Of a stretch of DNA of 64,000 nt, positions 41,855-51,585 are shown piece by piece. This DNA comes from Methylobacter tundripaludum SV96 (GTDB lineage Bacteria; Pseudomonadota; Gammaproteobacteria; Methylococcales; Methylomonadaceae). The position numbers and the translations under genes are program-made. The notes under the pieces are model-generated. The model was not told the DNA's origin and did not search any database. It saw only the letters and a list, made by a program, of their open reading frames with translations. The stretch spans positions 310,001-374,000 of the forward strand of contig NZ_JH109152.1 in assembly GCF_000190755.2 (NCBI RefSeq), given 5' to 3'. Positions within the stretch are counted from its first letter, which is position 1. Each line of letters opens with the position of its first letter.

Positions 41855-43106
41855 CAGCATCTGCTTGTCTGGCAATGGTGGACTCGGCTTTTAATTTGTT
41901 AATCTTATCGCTCATTTTTTCGGCAATCAGCGGATAAAGATTAGGCGCGAATTCTACGGTTTTATCGTCGATCTTTCTTAAGAAACCGCGGCTTAATAAT
42001 AAGCCTACGGCAAACATTCTGGACCAGTCGGAGTAACGCCTGGCCCGTTCTATTTCGGTTTTCTCGATAGTCATTTCGAGTTCGTTGTTTTTATTGATCC
42101 GGAACTCGGTAAATTGCCTTAAGCATTCAAAAACCAGTTCTTCTTCCTCGGCGGTCAATGGGCCGGGGGCAGTGAATTCAAGGCGGTATGACAGCAGCAC
42201 GGTGAAAAACTCAACCATGGCCGCACAAATAAAAGCGAACAGCGAAAAATCGGACCACATGGCGGCAGAGGGTTGAACTTCGGCCGTAAATTGTTTGTAA
42301 GTCATCAATAACGGCGCCTCCGGCAAAGACTGGCCGATATTGCCGGATAACAGGTTGATTTTTAACTGGACGTTCTGGAAGTTCTCCAGCATCGTGGAAT
42401 AGGCGCTCTCAATATTCGACGCTACATCCAGCTCATTGATACTGGATTGCAGTTTCTGAATATCCTTGTCCAACTCAGAAAAGTCCTGCTCAAATTTCAC
42501 CTGTTGCTGTTTTTTCTCTTGATAAATCTGGTTGTAATGTTTCCAGAAAGGGCCTTCGCCGACTTGCTTCTTATAACCTTCGGCAATTTGCGCATGGGTT
42601 CCGAAATAGGCCTGCTGTACATCCAACGTCGCTTTTTCCATGTCGGTGCGCTGTTGTTTTAAAACGTCGCCTTTAATGATTAAGACACGGTCTACATAGG
42701 ACTTTATATCGGTTCTGATGAGATTTAAACGGTTAATGTGCAGGTTGTCCTGCTGGGAAATTTCATAAAACTTGAAATAAGAGAATGAAACCGAAGCGGT
42801 CAGCGCAACCAACAGAGAGCAGAGCACCGAAAAATAGCGAAAGCGGTTTGCTTGCCAATGCATCCCGGCAATTTCCAGCGAACAAATCACAATAATGGAT
42901 TGAATGGCAACGGTAATGATCAGTGCAATCCACGGGGTAATAAAATGCGATAAGCCGTAGTAGGTAGTGAAGCCGGAAGCGACGCTTAACATCAATACAA
43001 TGGGAATCGTCCATATCCTTAACAAGCCGACAAACAAGGTCTGGACGCTATTAATCAAATAGCCCACGCCGGAAGCTCTTATTTTTGAGAATTCAGAATT
43101 TTTCAT
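41847..43106 (-). CDS. Membrane protein with extended coiled-coil loop, partner of the SPFH-like protein
   Basis: The 419-residue protein has four N-terminal helices (including WTIPIVLMLSVASGFTTYYG and ALIITVAIQSIIVICSLEIA) and a long coiled-coil segment (about 125-265). A fifth helix (FSLFAFICAAMVEFFTVLLS) follows, then a soluble basic/acidic C-terminus containing ARRYSDWSRMFAVGLLLSRG. I know of no named family. It overlaps the downstream SPFH-like gene by 8 bp and the two look like one transcriptional unit isolated between palindromic and intergenic sequence. Confidence 0.7.
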   Translation of the reverse strand: MKNSEFSKIRASGVGYLINSVQTLFVGLLRIWTIPIVLMLSVASGFTTYYGLSHFITPWIALIITVAIQSIIVICSLEIAGMHWQANRFRYFSVLCSLLVALTASVSFSYFKFYEISQQDNLHINRLNLIRTDIKSYVDRVLIIKGDVLKQQRTDMEKATLDVQQAYFGTHAQIAEGYKKQVGEGPFWKHYNQIYQEKKQQQVKFEQDFSELDKDIQKLQSSINELDVASNIESAYSTMLENFQNVQLKINLLSGNIGQSLPEAPLLMTYKQFTAEVQPSAAMWSDFSLFAFICAAMVEFFTVLLSYRLEFTAPGPLTAEEEELVFECLRQFTEFRINKNNELEMTIEKTEIERARRYSDWSRMFAVGLLLSRGFLRKIDDKTVEFAPNLYPLIAEKMSDKINKLKAESTIARQADADE

Positions 43107-43307
43107 TTTAAGGTAATAGTTTTCGAGCTTATGGCTTTGAGTTGGCGGATTGACTGCGCTATTTTCATCTTAGATCATCTTTATTTTTTACCACTGTCGG
43201 AACTGATTTTCTTGCTAAAAATTAAGGCAATAAAGGTACTTCTGCAGGCGCGTTTTCCCAAAGTCGACGCTTTAGGAAAAGCAGCTCCTGCAAGTCTGAT
43301 TCTTGTA

Positions 43308-44933
43308 TTAATGGATAATCTTTTGATTCTTTAACGCGCTGTAAATATCATCAACAGCCTGTGTATCGCTATCAAAACCAATATCCGCCAGATTGGCGCT
43401 GTAATTGACGCATAAACAAATCAATCCGGCATTTTTGATGGCAACTATCAGTGACGTATTTTGAGTCTCTAAAACGGTTGCTGCATGGCCGTTATCAAAT
43501 AATTTTCGCTCCAGTTGATAGGCGACTTCCTTGCTGGCCGAGCCGGTCAAAGCAATCGCTGTAGCCGTTTGGCTAAAGCGTGCTGCGCGTTCTGCGGGGC
43601 TGACCGGTTGCAGGCTTTCTTCCTCGGTGCCGCCGGTAATCATGCCCGCGCCGACCGTGCCGTTGGTCAGGCGGTCTATGATAATGAATGCGCCGGTGCC
43701 TTTATGGCTAAGGTAAGGATCAAACACCACCGGTGCGTTCACTGAAACCGTGCAGGAACCGATTTCATTCAAGTGCAATTCGGTCGCGTCATGGTGTTCG
43801 AGAGTGTTGACGTCGATTCTATGGTGAATCATCGCGACAGAGCCTGACACGCTGCGCGTCGCCAGTTTGATAGTGTATTGCCGACCCGGCGTCAGCGCAT
43901 TTTCAGCCATCCAGACGATAGTGGCTTTGAATTTGTCCGAGACGGTTGGTGCTGTTTTTTCTGCGCCGATCAGCATATCGCCACGGCTAATATCGATCTC
44001 GTCTTCCAGCGTCAAGGTGACGGCCATTGGCGAAAAGGCTTGTTCCAGCTCGCCGTCGTAGGTCACGATGGACTTGATTTTGCTGCTTTTGCCTGAGGGC
44101 AGGGCGGTGATCTTATCGCCTTTTTTGAAAATGCCGGAGGCTACCGTGCCGCAAAAACCGCGAAAATCGAGGTTGGGACGGTTGACGTACTGAACCGGAA
44201 AACGGGCGTCGCTGAAATTGCGGTCATTGGCGATTTCGATGCTGTTGAGCGCCTCCATTAACGGCATGCCGGTAAACCAGGGCATGTGTTCGCTGGGATT
44301 GACCACGTTATCGCCGTCCAGCGCCGACATCGGGATAAAGGTGATGTCCTGCAAAGCCAGCGACTGGGTAAAATCCAGATAATCCTGTTTGATTTTGTCA
44401 AAGGTTGCTTCGCTGTACTCAACCAAGTCCATTTTATTGACGGCGACGATGATGTGATGAATGCCCAGTAATGACGCGATAAAGCTGTGCCGTTTGGTCT
44501 GGGTTTGTACGCCGTAGCGGGCATCGATCAGGATAATCGCCAAATCACAGGTTGAAGCGCCGGTCGCCATGTTGCGGGTGTACTGCTCGTGTCCCGGAGT
44601 GTCGGCAATAATGAATTTACGCGTGGCGGTGGAAAAATAACGGTAGGCCACGTCAATGGTAATGCCTTGTTCGCGTTCGGCTTGCAGGCCGTCAACCAGC
44701 AAGGCCAGATCGATCTTGCCTGCGCCGGTGGTGCCTGATTTGACGCTGTCGGCCTGAACGGCGGCGAGTTGATCTTCATAGATCATTTTGGAGTCGTGCA
44801 AAAGGCGGCCGATCAGCGTGCTTTTGCCGTCATCGACGTTGCCGCAGGTTAAAAAGCGCAATAATTCCTTACGTTCATGTTGCGCCAAATACGCGTCTAT
44901 ATCGGTACTGATTAAATCGGATTGGTGGGACAT
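43308..44933 (-). CDS. cysN: Sulfate adenylyltransferase large subunit with degenerate APS-kinase tail
   Basis: The 541-residue protein starts with the EF-Tu-like GTPase of Cys[32 protein letters not shown] and NKMDLVEYS. With CysD it makes APS from sulfate and ATP, driven by GTP hydrolysis. Residues 444-541 are homologous to the APS-kinase half of CysNC fusions ([16 protein letters not shown] and [11 protein letters not shown]). That domain is only ~98 instead of ~190 residues, and its P-loop GLSGSGKST has become ALTGSASKE. It therefore cannot phosphorylate APS in the usual way. This fits the APS-type reductase in the window. It lies 45 bp after cysD. Confidence 0.93.
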   Translation of the reverse strand: MSHQSDLISTDIDAYLAQHERKELLRFLTCGNVDDGKSTLIGRLLHDSKMIYEDQLAAVQADSVKSGTTGAGKIDLALLVDGLQAEREQGITIDVAYRYFSTATRKFIIADTPGHEQYTRNMATGASTCDLAIILIDARYGVQTQTKRHSFIASLLGIHHIIVAVNKMDLVEYSEATFDKIKQDYLDFTQSLALQDITFIPMSALDGDNVVNPSEHMPWFTGMPLMEALNSIEIANDRNFSDARFPVQYVNRPNLDFRGFCGTVASGIFKKGDKITALPSGKSSKIKSIVTYDGELEQAFSPMAVTLTLEDEIDISRGDMLIGAEKTAPTVSDKFKATIVWMAENALTPGRQYTIKLATRSVSGSVAMIHHRIDVNTLEHHDATELHLNEIGSCTVSVNAPVVFDPYLSHKGTGAFIIIDRLTNGTVGAGMITGGTEEESLQPVSPAERAARFSQTATAIALTGSASKEVAYQLERKLFDNGHAATVLETQNTSLIVAIKNAGLICLCVNYSANLADIGFDSDTQAVDDIYSALKNQKIIH

Positions 44934-44978
44934 AAGTTTCTCTGGATTCCTGTTATTAGTTGCAGTGACGGGGCGTTA

Positions 44979-45887
44979 TTAGAAATAGCCTTCGCGCTTT
45001 TTCTGCTCCATGGAACCGGATTGGTCGTGGTCTATCAACCGTCCCTGGCGTTCTGAGGTTGTGGTTAACAGCATTTCCTGAATGATTTCCGGCAGCGTGG
45101 TGGCGGTTGATTCAACTGCGCCGGTCAGCGGATAACAGCCCAAGGTACGGAAACGCACCATTTTCATTTCAACTTTTTCATCAGGGCCGATCGGCATGCG
45201 CTCATCGTCAACCATGATTAACATGCCGTCGCGGTTAACGACAGGGCGTTCCTTGGCGAAATACAGCGGCACGATGGGGATGTTTTCCAGGTGGATATAT
45301 TGCCAGATGTCCAGCTCCGTCCAGTTGGACAGCGGGAATACCCGGATACTTTCGCCTTTGTCGATCTTGCCGTTGTAGATGTTCCACAATTCGGGGCGCT
45401 GGTTTTTGGGGTCCCAGCGATGATTTTTATCGCGGAACGAATAAACCCGTTCCTTGGCGCGCGATTTTTCCTCGTCGCGCCGCGCGCCGCCGAAAGCTGC
45501 ATCAAACTGGTATTTATTCAGCGCCTGTTTGAGGCCTTCGGTTTTCATTACGTCGGTGTGTGTTTTACTGCCGTGCGAAAAAGGCCCAATGCCTTGCTCT
45601 ACGCCTTCCGGATTGATATGGATCAGCAGTTCAAGGCCCAGATTCTTGACCATCTGGTCGCGAAACTCGATCATTTCCTTGAACTTCCAGGTGGTATCCA
45701 CATGCAGCAACGGGAAGGGCGGTTTGCCCGGATAAAAGGCTTTCATGGTCAAATGCAACATGACGGCAGAGTCTTTGCCGACCGAATACAACATCACCGG
45801 ACGCTCAAATTCGGCTGCGACTTCACGAATAATATGAATGCTTTCAGCTTCCAGTTGTTTAAGGTGGGTCAGTTTATAATCAGTCAT
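44979..45887 (-). CDS. cysD: Sulfate adenylyltransferase small subunit
   Basis: The start at ATG 45887 ([19 protein letters not shown]) gives 302 residues, the exact length of E. coli CysD; a longer TTG frame is unlikely. The PP-loop ATP pyrophosphatase motif is [11 protein letters not shown], and [16 protein letters not shown] is the conserved family segment. It forms the catalytic half of ATP sulfurylase with CysN. First gene of the cysDN operon. The promoter should lie in the 285 bp upstream, but I cannot identify it. Confidence 0.96.
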   Translation of the reverse strand: MTDYKLTHLKQLEAESIHIIREVAAEFERPVMLYSVGKDSAVMLHLTMKAFYPGKPPFPLLHVDTTWKFKEMIEFRDQMVKNLGLELLIHINPEGVEQGIGPFSHGSKTHTDVMKTEGLKQALNKYQFDAAFGGARRDEEKSRAKERVYSFRDKNHRWDPKNQRPELWNIYNGKIDKGESIRVFPLSNWTELDIWQYIHLENIPIVPLYFAKERPVVNRDGMLIMVDDERMPIGPDEKVEMKMVRFRTLGCYPLTGAVESTATTLPEIIQEMLLTTTSERQGRLIDHDQSGSMEQKKREGYF

Positions 45888-46172
45888 TAAAAGTCCGTCA
45901 GGTTTGGAGATCGCGCTATGTTTATTGAATGCGCTCAATAAGAAGACGGTTATTTTAATTTGAACGGACTTTTAATGCCAGATTTGCTTGGGATTTATTG
46001 AGGGTTAAGCAGATCTTTAGGCAAATAGTGAATTATGGGAAGATAACTCAAGACGGTTATTTAACAGGCTTGTAGCGGATAATTTATCGGGCGTTTTAGT
46101 AAGGCTAAATTTTAGTTAATAGCGTCTTGATGGTATTATTTATTCGCTAATACGCACATAAATAGAGAATAC

Positions 46173-48710
46173 ATGAGCAATTTTGATTTGCATGCCATTT
46201 CGATAAAGGATATTACCCAAACCCGCTTGTTGACCTGCTTGCCCAATGAGACGATGCATGACGCGGCGGTCAAAATGGTGGAACGGAACTGTAGTGCTAT
46301 CTTGATTGCGGTGGACGATGAAATCATCGGTATCTGGACGGAAAGGGATGTATTGAAATTTGACTTCTCTTCGCCGGATGCACGTTCTACACCTGTATCT
46401 GAAGGTATGAGTAGTCCGGTTATCTGTGTTAATGAAAATGCGAGCCTGGAGGAAGTTTCGCTTAAATTTAAAAAAGATGGCGTTCGCCATTATGTCGTAA
46501 TCGATGATCACGGCAAGCAGCGAGGCATCATTTCTCAAACTGATGTGATCAAGAAACACAATTTTGAATTTTTCCTGGTTTTAAAAACGGCGGGCAGTGT
46601 ATTAAAACCGATTCCGCCGATGATCCAATCAACGCAGAACATGGCACAAGCGAGCAAGCTTATGCATTCTTCGCATTCGGATGCGATAAGAGTTGAATTT
46701 CCCGATGAATCAGTCGGCATTCTGACTGAGCGGGATGTGGTCAAGGCGCTGGCTTCTTTAATGCTGAATCCAATCGTTGCGGATCATGCAAGCAGTGATC
46801 TGGTTACCGTTAATGAGCACGAAAGCCTTTACCACGCCAAGAAAATTATGCTTCTAAACGGTTTTCGGCATCTTGGTGTCAGTGACAATAAAGATAATTT
46901 AATTGGTATTATCAATCTGACTGACATATTGGCGGGATTTCGCAGCACCTATGTCGAAGAGCTTAAAGAATCCTTGGCGCACAGGGACGTATTGTTAAGA
47001 GATTCGTTAAAGAGCCTGGGTTTGGCGAAAAAGATTATTGATAATACCCAGGAAGGCGTTATCACCACCGATAAATATGTGGTCATTCAGACCTGTAATG
47101 CCGGTTTTACCAAAATTACCGGTTACACGGAAGAGGAAGTTATCGGTAAAACCCCCGGCATTATTAGTTCGGGACGGCATGATAAGAACTTTTATTATGC
47201 GATGTGGGAAAAAATCAACAAATACGGTTTCTGGCAAGGTGAAATCTGGAACCGGCGCAAAAACGGCGAGGTTTATCCCGAGTTGCTGACCATTACCGAA
47301 ATCCGCGATGATGAAACCAATGAGATCAGCAATTACGCGGCCATTTTTAGCGATATTAGCCAGTTAAAAAGTGATGAGGAAGAAATCAAGCGACTGGCTT
47401 TCTATGACCCGTTAACCGAATTGCCCAATCGGCGTTTATTGAATGATCGCTTGGCCCAGGAGTTGGCGATTACCGGAAGATCAGGCAAAAACGGCGCGCT
47501 TTTATTTATCGATCTCGATCATTTCAAGAATATTAATGAAACCCTCGGGCATTCGGCCGGGGACAGGGTTCTGGTGGAAGTCGCTTACCGATTAAAGCTG
47601 CGTGTCAGGGATTGCGACACGGTCGCCCGTATCAGCAGCGATGAGTTTGTGGTTATTTTGACCGAATTGAACGAGCAAATAGGACTGGCCTGCAATGAGG
47701 CCCGGTATATTGCGGAAAAATTGCAACAGACTATTTGCCAGGTTTATTCGGTCATGAACCACAAACTTTATATTTCTTCCAGTATCGGCATTGCGATGTT
47801 CTCCGAGAACTCCGACATACCCCCGGACGACTTGCTTAAACAGGCCGGTACAGCGATGTATCGCGCTAAAGAAAGCGGTCGTAATATGTTGCAGTTTTTT
47901 CAGGACAGTATGCAGGAAGCTGCGATGGAAAGGATGCTGATCGAAAAAGAATTGCGGCAGGCGCTGGATGAAAATCAGCTGTCTTTGTATTATCAGCCGC
48001 AGGTTGATTATCACGGCACTCTTATGGGGGCAGAAGCCCTTATTCGCTGGAATCACCCGAAAAAGGGTTTTATTCCGCCCGATAAGTTTATTCCTATTGC
48101 GGAAGAATGCGGTTTGATTCAGGCGGTGGGTGCCTGGGTGCTTGAACAGTCATTTATTCATCTTAGGCAGTGGGATAGGCTGCAAGTACATTTGCCTCAT
48201 CTGGCGATTAATATCAGTCCGAGGCAGTTCTATCATGATGATTTTATGGGCATACTTGGTAGGCTTGTTAAACAGTACCAGATCAGTCCGTCAAGAATCA
48301 TGCTGGAATTTACCGAAGGGCTGTTGATGAATGATGTCGATGTTGCTATCGATAAAATCAAGCAATTGAAAAAATTGGGCTATACCTTTTCAATAGACGA
48401 TTTCGGCACCGGATATTCCTCATTGAGTTATCTGAAACATTTGCCGGTGGATCAGTTAAAAATTGATAAATCCTTTGTTGAGGATATTACTAAAAATGAA
48501 GATGATGCCGTTTTTGTGGGTACCATTATTGCCATAGCCCGGCATATGAATCTGGGTGTTGTTGCGGAAGGTGTTGAATCGAAAATGGAGCTGGAGTTTT
48601 TAAAACAAAATGGATGTCTTTGCTATCAGGGCTATTATTTCAGTAAGCCATTGCCGGAAGACCAGTTTTTTGAGCATTGGTTGAGAAAGGCGAAGCAACA
48701 ATTTAATTAA
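46173..48710 (+). CDS. CBS-CBS-PAS-GGDEF(degenerate)-EAL c-di-GMP phosphodiesterase
   Basis: The 845-residue cytoplasmic protein has two Bateman modules (four CBS motifs: about residues 8-65, 70-128, 140-190 and 200-255). They are followed by a PAS domain (about 280-400, KIIDNTQEGVITTDKYVVIQ), a GGDEF domain and an EAL domain. The cyclase motif is RISSDEFVVIL, with both glycines replaced by Ser, so synthesis is probably lost. The EAL site is intact (EALIRW, NISPRQF, LEFTEG, IDDFGTGYSSL, KIDKSF, EGVE). CBS pairs usually bind adenosine nucleotides, so this looks like a phosphodiesterase tuned by energy charge or another nucleotide signal. Confidence 0.92.
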   Translation: MSNFDLHAISIKDITQTRLLTCLPNETMHDAAVKMVERNCSAILIAVDDEIIGIWTERDVLKFDFSSPDARSTPVSEGMSSPVICVNENASLEEVSLKFKKDGVRHYVVIDDHGKQRGIISQTDVIKKHNFEFFLVLKTAGSVLKPIPPMIQSTQNMAQASKLMHSSHSDAIRVEFPDESVGILTERDVVKALASLMLNPIVADHASSDLVTVNEHESLYHAKKIMLLNGFRHLGVSDNKDNLIGIINLTDILAGFRSTYVEELKESLAHRDVLLRDSLKSLGLAKKIIDNTQEGVITTDKYVVIQTCNAGFTKITGYTEEEVIGKTPGIISSGRHDKNFYYAMWEKINKYGFWQGEIWNRRKNGEVYPELLTITEIRDDETNEISNYAAIFSDISQLKSDEEEIKRLAFYDPLTELPNRRLLNDRLAQELAITGRSGKNGALLFIDLDHFKNINETLGHSAGDRVLVEVAYRLKLRVRDCDTVARISSDEFVVILTELNEQIGLACNEARYIAEKLQQTICQVYSVMNHKLYISSSIGIAMFSENSDIPPDDLLKQAGTAMYRAKESGRNMLQFFQDSMQEAAMERMLIEKELRQALDENQLSLYYQPQVDYHGTLMGAEALIRWNHPKKGFIPPDKFIPIAEECGLIQAVGAWVLEQSFIHLRQWDRLQVHLPHLAINISPRQFYHDDFMGILGRLVKQYQISPSRIMLEFTEGLLMNDVDVAIDKIKQLKKLGYTFSIDDFGTGYSSLSYLKHLPVDQLKIDKSFVEDITKNEDDAVFVGTIIAIARHMNLGVVAEGVESKMELEFLKQNGCLCYQGYYFSKPLPEDQFFEHWLRKAKQQFN

Positions 48711-48746
48711 ATATCACAATAGCTTTTAACTGGATGGGGCGTAAAA

Positions 48747-49100
48747 ATGAAAATTGATTTTTTGGGTTCAGCACACGTTGCAGGGTTGCTAAGGAAAACG
48801 TTAGGCGGCTTGATTGTGATGATGTTCCTGTTGACTTCAGGATGCGCTACGCTTGGTCATGAGTTCCCGGCAGGCCAGGTATCAACCATAAAGATAGGGG
48901 AAACTACCCAGAATGACATCTATACCACGTTTGGGGTTCCCTGGAGAACCGGTCTTGATAGCGGTATGAAAACATGGACTTACGGAAACTACTATTACAG
49001 TTTGTTTAGCGACGGCAGCACCGAAGACTTGGTTATTAAATTCGACAAGCGTGGTGTTGTTGCATCGTTTGTGTTTAATACGACCAAGCGCTCGAAATGA
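48747..49100 (+). CDS. BamE/SmpA-like lipoprotein
   Basis: The 117-residue protein has a lipoprotein signal with lipobox LTSGC (Cys33) and the BamE-domain motif IKIGETTQNDIYTTFGVPWR, followed by TWTYGNYYYSLF. BamE-like domains occur in outer-membrane assembly factors, but this protein is separate from any bam operon and could have another envelope role. It begins 36 bp after the c-di-GMP enzyme and may share its transcript. Confidence 0.82.
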   Translation: MKIDFLGSAHVAGLLRKTLGGLIVMMFLLTSGCATLGHEFPAGQVSTIKIGETTQNDIYTTFGVPWRTGLDSGMKTWTYGNYYYSLFSDGSTEDLVIKFDKRGVVASFVFNTTKRSK

Positions 49101-49167
49101 GTCGGTCGGTATATTCACTAAAACGTAAGCGGATTGATTAATTCACCACGAACGACTACGTGGACAA

Positions 49168-49440
49168 ATATTGCTCCTCGGTAATTGCTCCTGCATTACT
49201 CTACCTCCTGTATCCATACAGTCGTGCAATATCTGCATTCACCGCATCGATGTGGATTATGCGGGAGGTAGAGCCCCAAAAGTAGGCGCTTTAGGCGACG
49301 CATGGAGCAGTTGCCGACGACTGCATGGACAGATATTTGCTCCTCGGTAATTGCTCCTGCATTACTCTACCTCCTGTATCCATACAGTCGTGCAATATCT
49401 GCATTCACCACATCCATGTGGATTATGCAGGAGGTAGAGC
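49168..49440. repeat. Two 107-bp direct copies of a composite type A repeat
   Basis: Copies at 49168-49274 and 49334-49440 are 166 bp apart. Each includes GCTCCTGCATTACTC, TACCTCCTGTATCCATACAG, a GCAATATCTGCATTCACC stretch and a second hairpin ending GGAGGTAGAG. The differences, such as CGCATCGATGTGG versus CACATCCATGTGG, are partly compensatory within the stem, which suggests the hairpin is conserved. The intervening 49275-49333 carries AGGCGCTTTAGGCGACG and GCAGTTGCCGACGACTGC. No gene is present in 49101-49515. Confidence 0.85.
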
Positions 49441-49461
49441 AACGCAGGGAGCAGTTGCCGA

Positions 49462-49505
49462 GACACGAAGGGCACGAAGTTTTATTTCTTCGTGTCTCCG
49501 TGGTG
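49462..49505. repeat. Partial copy of the CACGAAG inverted repeat
   Basis: GACACGAAGGGCACGAAG pairs with CTTCGTGTCTCCGTGGTG imperfectly; it is related to the perfect element at 37075-37131. It lies 3' of the flavoprotein gene and may end its transcript. Confidence 0.7.
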
Positions 49506-49515
49506 ACTGCTCTAT

Positions 49516-51114
49516 TTATTGATTCATATCCAAAGCCAATGCCTCGGCGACTTTGATGCCATCCACAGCCGCAGAAAGAATCCCACCCGCATAGCCCGCT
49601 CCTTCTCCTGCCGGATATAGCCCTTTGATATTCATGCTTTGGTAATGCTCATTGCGTTTGATGCGAATAGGCGATGAGGTACGGGTTTCGACACCCGTCA
49701 ATACCGCATCCTTCATCGCAAAGCCCTTTATCTTTTTATCAAAAGCGGGGATGGCTTCACGTATAGCAGCTATCGCGTAATCAGGCAAAGCCGAACTGAG
49801 GTCGCATAAATGAACGCCCGGCGTATACGAGGGGTGTACCGAACCCAGTGCCGAAGAGGGACGTTTGGCGAGAAAGTCGCCAACCAGTTGTCCCGGTGCC
49901 TCATAGGTTTCCCCTCCCAATTTAAATGCACCCGCTTCCAGGCGGCGTTGAAAATCGATGCCTGCCAACGGATGGCCGGGATAATCGTCAGGCGTAATGC
50001 CGACAACAATGCCGCTGTTGGCATTGCGCTCGTTACGCGAGTATTGGCTCATGCCATTGGTGACCACATGTCCCGGTTCAGAGGTAGCAGCTACCACGGT
50101 GCCGCCGGGACACATGCAAAAGCTGTACACAGAGCGCCCGTTGCTACAGTGATGTACCAGCTTGTAATCGGCAGCACCCAGTAACGGATGACCGGCATTG
50201 CTGCCAAACCGGCATGTGTCGATCAATGACTGCGGATGTTCTATGCGAAAGCCGATCGAAAAAGGCTTGGCTTCAATATAAACGCCCCGGTCATAAAGCA
50301 TTTTAAAGGTGTCGCGCGCACTGTGTCCGACCGCCAGCAACACATGATCAGTGTTAATGGTTTCCCCGCTGGCGAGGGTCACGCCGCGAACCTGTCCGTT
50401 ATCAATGATGATGTCGTCAACCCGGTTTTGGAAGCGGATTTCTCCGCCTAGCGATTCGATAGTCGCGCGTAGTTGTTCGACTACGGTGACTAACCTGAAG
50501 GTGCCGATATGAGGCTTGCTGACATGGAGAATTTCAGGTGGCGCACCGGCTTTGACAAATTCAGTCAGTACTTTGCGTCCGTAGTGATTCGGATCCTTGA
50601 TTTGGGTGTGCAATTTACCGTCAGAAAAAGTACCGGCGCCGCCTTCGCCAAACTGCACATTGGATTCAGGGTTAAACACGCCCTTGCGCCAAAGGCCGAA
50701 AGTGTCTTTGGTGCGTTCCCGTACCTCTTTTCCCCGCTCCAGAATGATCGGTCGAAACCCCATTTGCGCCAAGATCAAGCCGGCAAAAAGCCCGCAAGGC
50801 CCGGTGCCTATGATGACGGGGCGTTGCACCGGGTCTTTTGATGCTTGGGTTACAAAGCGATAAGTGCAGTCCGGCGTTAAAGAGATGTGCGGGTCGTCTT
50901 GCAAGCGGTTAAGAATGGTCTGTTCGTTCGTGGTTTCAACATCAAGGGTGTAAACAAGCAAGATCGCATTGCGTTTTCGCGCATCAAAACCTTGTCGGAA
51001 TATTGTATAAGTGATGAGTTCTTCTGTGTTGATGCCAAGTCGATCGAGTATGGCGGTTTTGAGCATGTTTTCCGGGTGATCGAGGGGGAGTTTAAGTTCA
51101 GTGATTCTCAACAT
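49516..51114 (-). CDS. FAD-dependent oxidoreductase (COG2509-like)
   Basis: The 532-residue protein has an N-terminal ~90-residue domain (LRITELKLPLDHPENMLKTA) and a dinucleotide-binding motif VIIGTGPCGLFAGLILAQMG followed by PIILERG. Further family features are NVQFGEGGAGTFSDGKLHT, a second GATP-like site LLAVGHSARDTFKMLYDRG, and GLYPAGEGAGYAGGILSAA near the end. This is the widely conserved but poorly characterised NAD(P)/FAD-dependent dehydrogenase family; substrate unknown. It has no operon partner. Confidence 0.9.
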   Translation of the reverse strand: MLRITELKLPLDHPENMLKTAILDRLGINTEELITYTIFRQGFDARKRNAILLVYTLDVETTNEQTILNRLQDDPHISLTPDCTYRFVTQASKDPVQRPVIIGTGPCGLFAGLILAQMGFRPIILERGKEVRERTKDTFGLWRKGVFNPESNVQFGEGGAGTFSDGKLHTQIKDPNHYGRKVLTEFVKAGAPPEILHVSKPHIGTFRLVTVVEQLRATIESLGGEIRFQNRVDDIIIDNGQVRGVTLASGETINTDHVLLAVGHSARDTFKMLYDRGVYIEAKPFSIGFRIEHPQSLIDTCRFGSNAGHPLLGAADYKLVHHCSNGRSVYSFCMCPGGTVVAATSEPGHVVTNGMSQYSRNERNANSGIVVGITPDDYPGHPLAGIDFQRRLEAGAFKLGGETYEAPGQLVGDFLAKRPSSALGSVHPSYTPGVHLCDLSSALPDYAIAAIREAIPAFDKKIKGFAMKDAVLTGVETRTSSPIRIKRNEHYQSMNIKGLYPAGEGAGYAGGILSAAVDGIKVAEALALDMNQ

Positions 51115-51260
51115 GTAATGTATTCCGATAGGTTCCTGTTACAGAACCGACTGTTTTGCTGGTGGCAGTGTAAAATAATGTTTATTATTTTACCTTAATG
51201 AGGCTTTTCTTGTTAGCTGGACATAATGATGGTGAATTTACGTTAAAGTGAGGGCTGCAA

Positions 51261-51542
51261 ATGACACTCGGAAAGTTATTGACGGCAATTGGCGTTATTT
51301 TGGTGGTTATCGGGCTTGTTGTTAGTTATGCGCCCTGGTTGATTAGCTGGTTTGGCAGATTGCCCGGCGATATACGTATTGAGAATGAGCAACGGTTTGT
51401 GTTTATCCCGATTACCTCCATGCTTATTGTCAGTATTATTTTAACGCTAATTGTGAATCTTTTTTTCGTAAATAGTGAACTACTTAGCATTATTTTTACA
51501 TTCTATTTGTCGGGCACCCCGAGTTCTTGTAGAATGTTTTAA
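51261..51542 (+). CDS. DUF2905 small membrane protein
   Basis: The first ~65 residues match DUF2905: LLTAIGVILVVIGLVVSYAP, the W--RLPGDIRIE motif, then FIPITSMLIVSIILTLIVNL. Two membrane helices flank a short polar loop. The ~25 C-terminal residues extend beyond the usual family end and may be non-conserved. Function unknown. The CheY-like gene starts 43 bp downstream. Confidence 0.82.
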   Translation: MTLGKLLTAIGVILVVIGLVVSYAPWLISWFGRLPGDIRIENEQRFVFIPITSMLIVSIILTLIVNLFFVNSELLSIIFTFYLSGTPSSCRMF

Positions 51543-51585
51543 TTAAGTACTGCAGTGCTCATAATAAGTGTAATTTGGAACAAGA

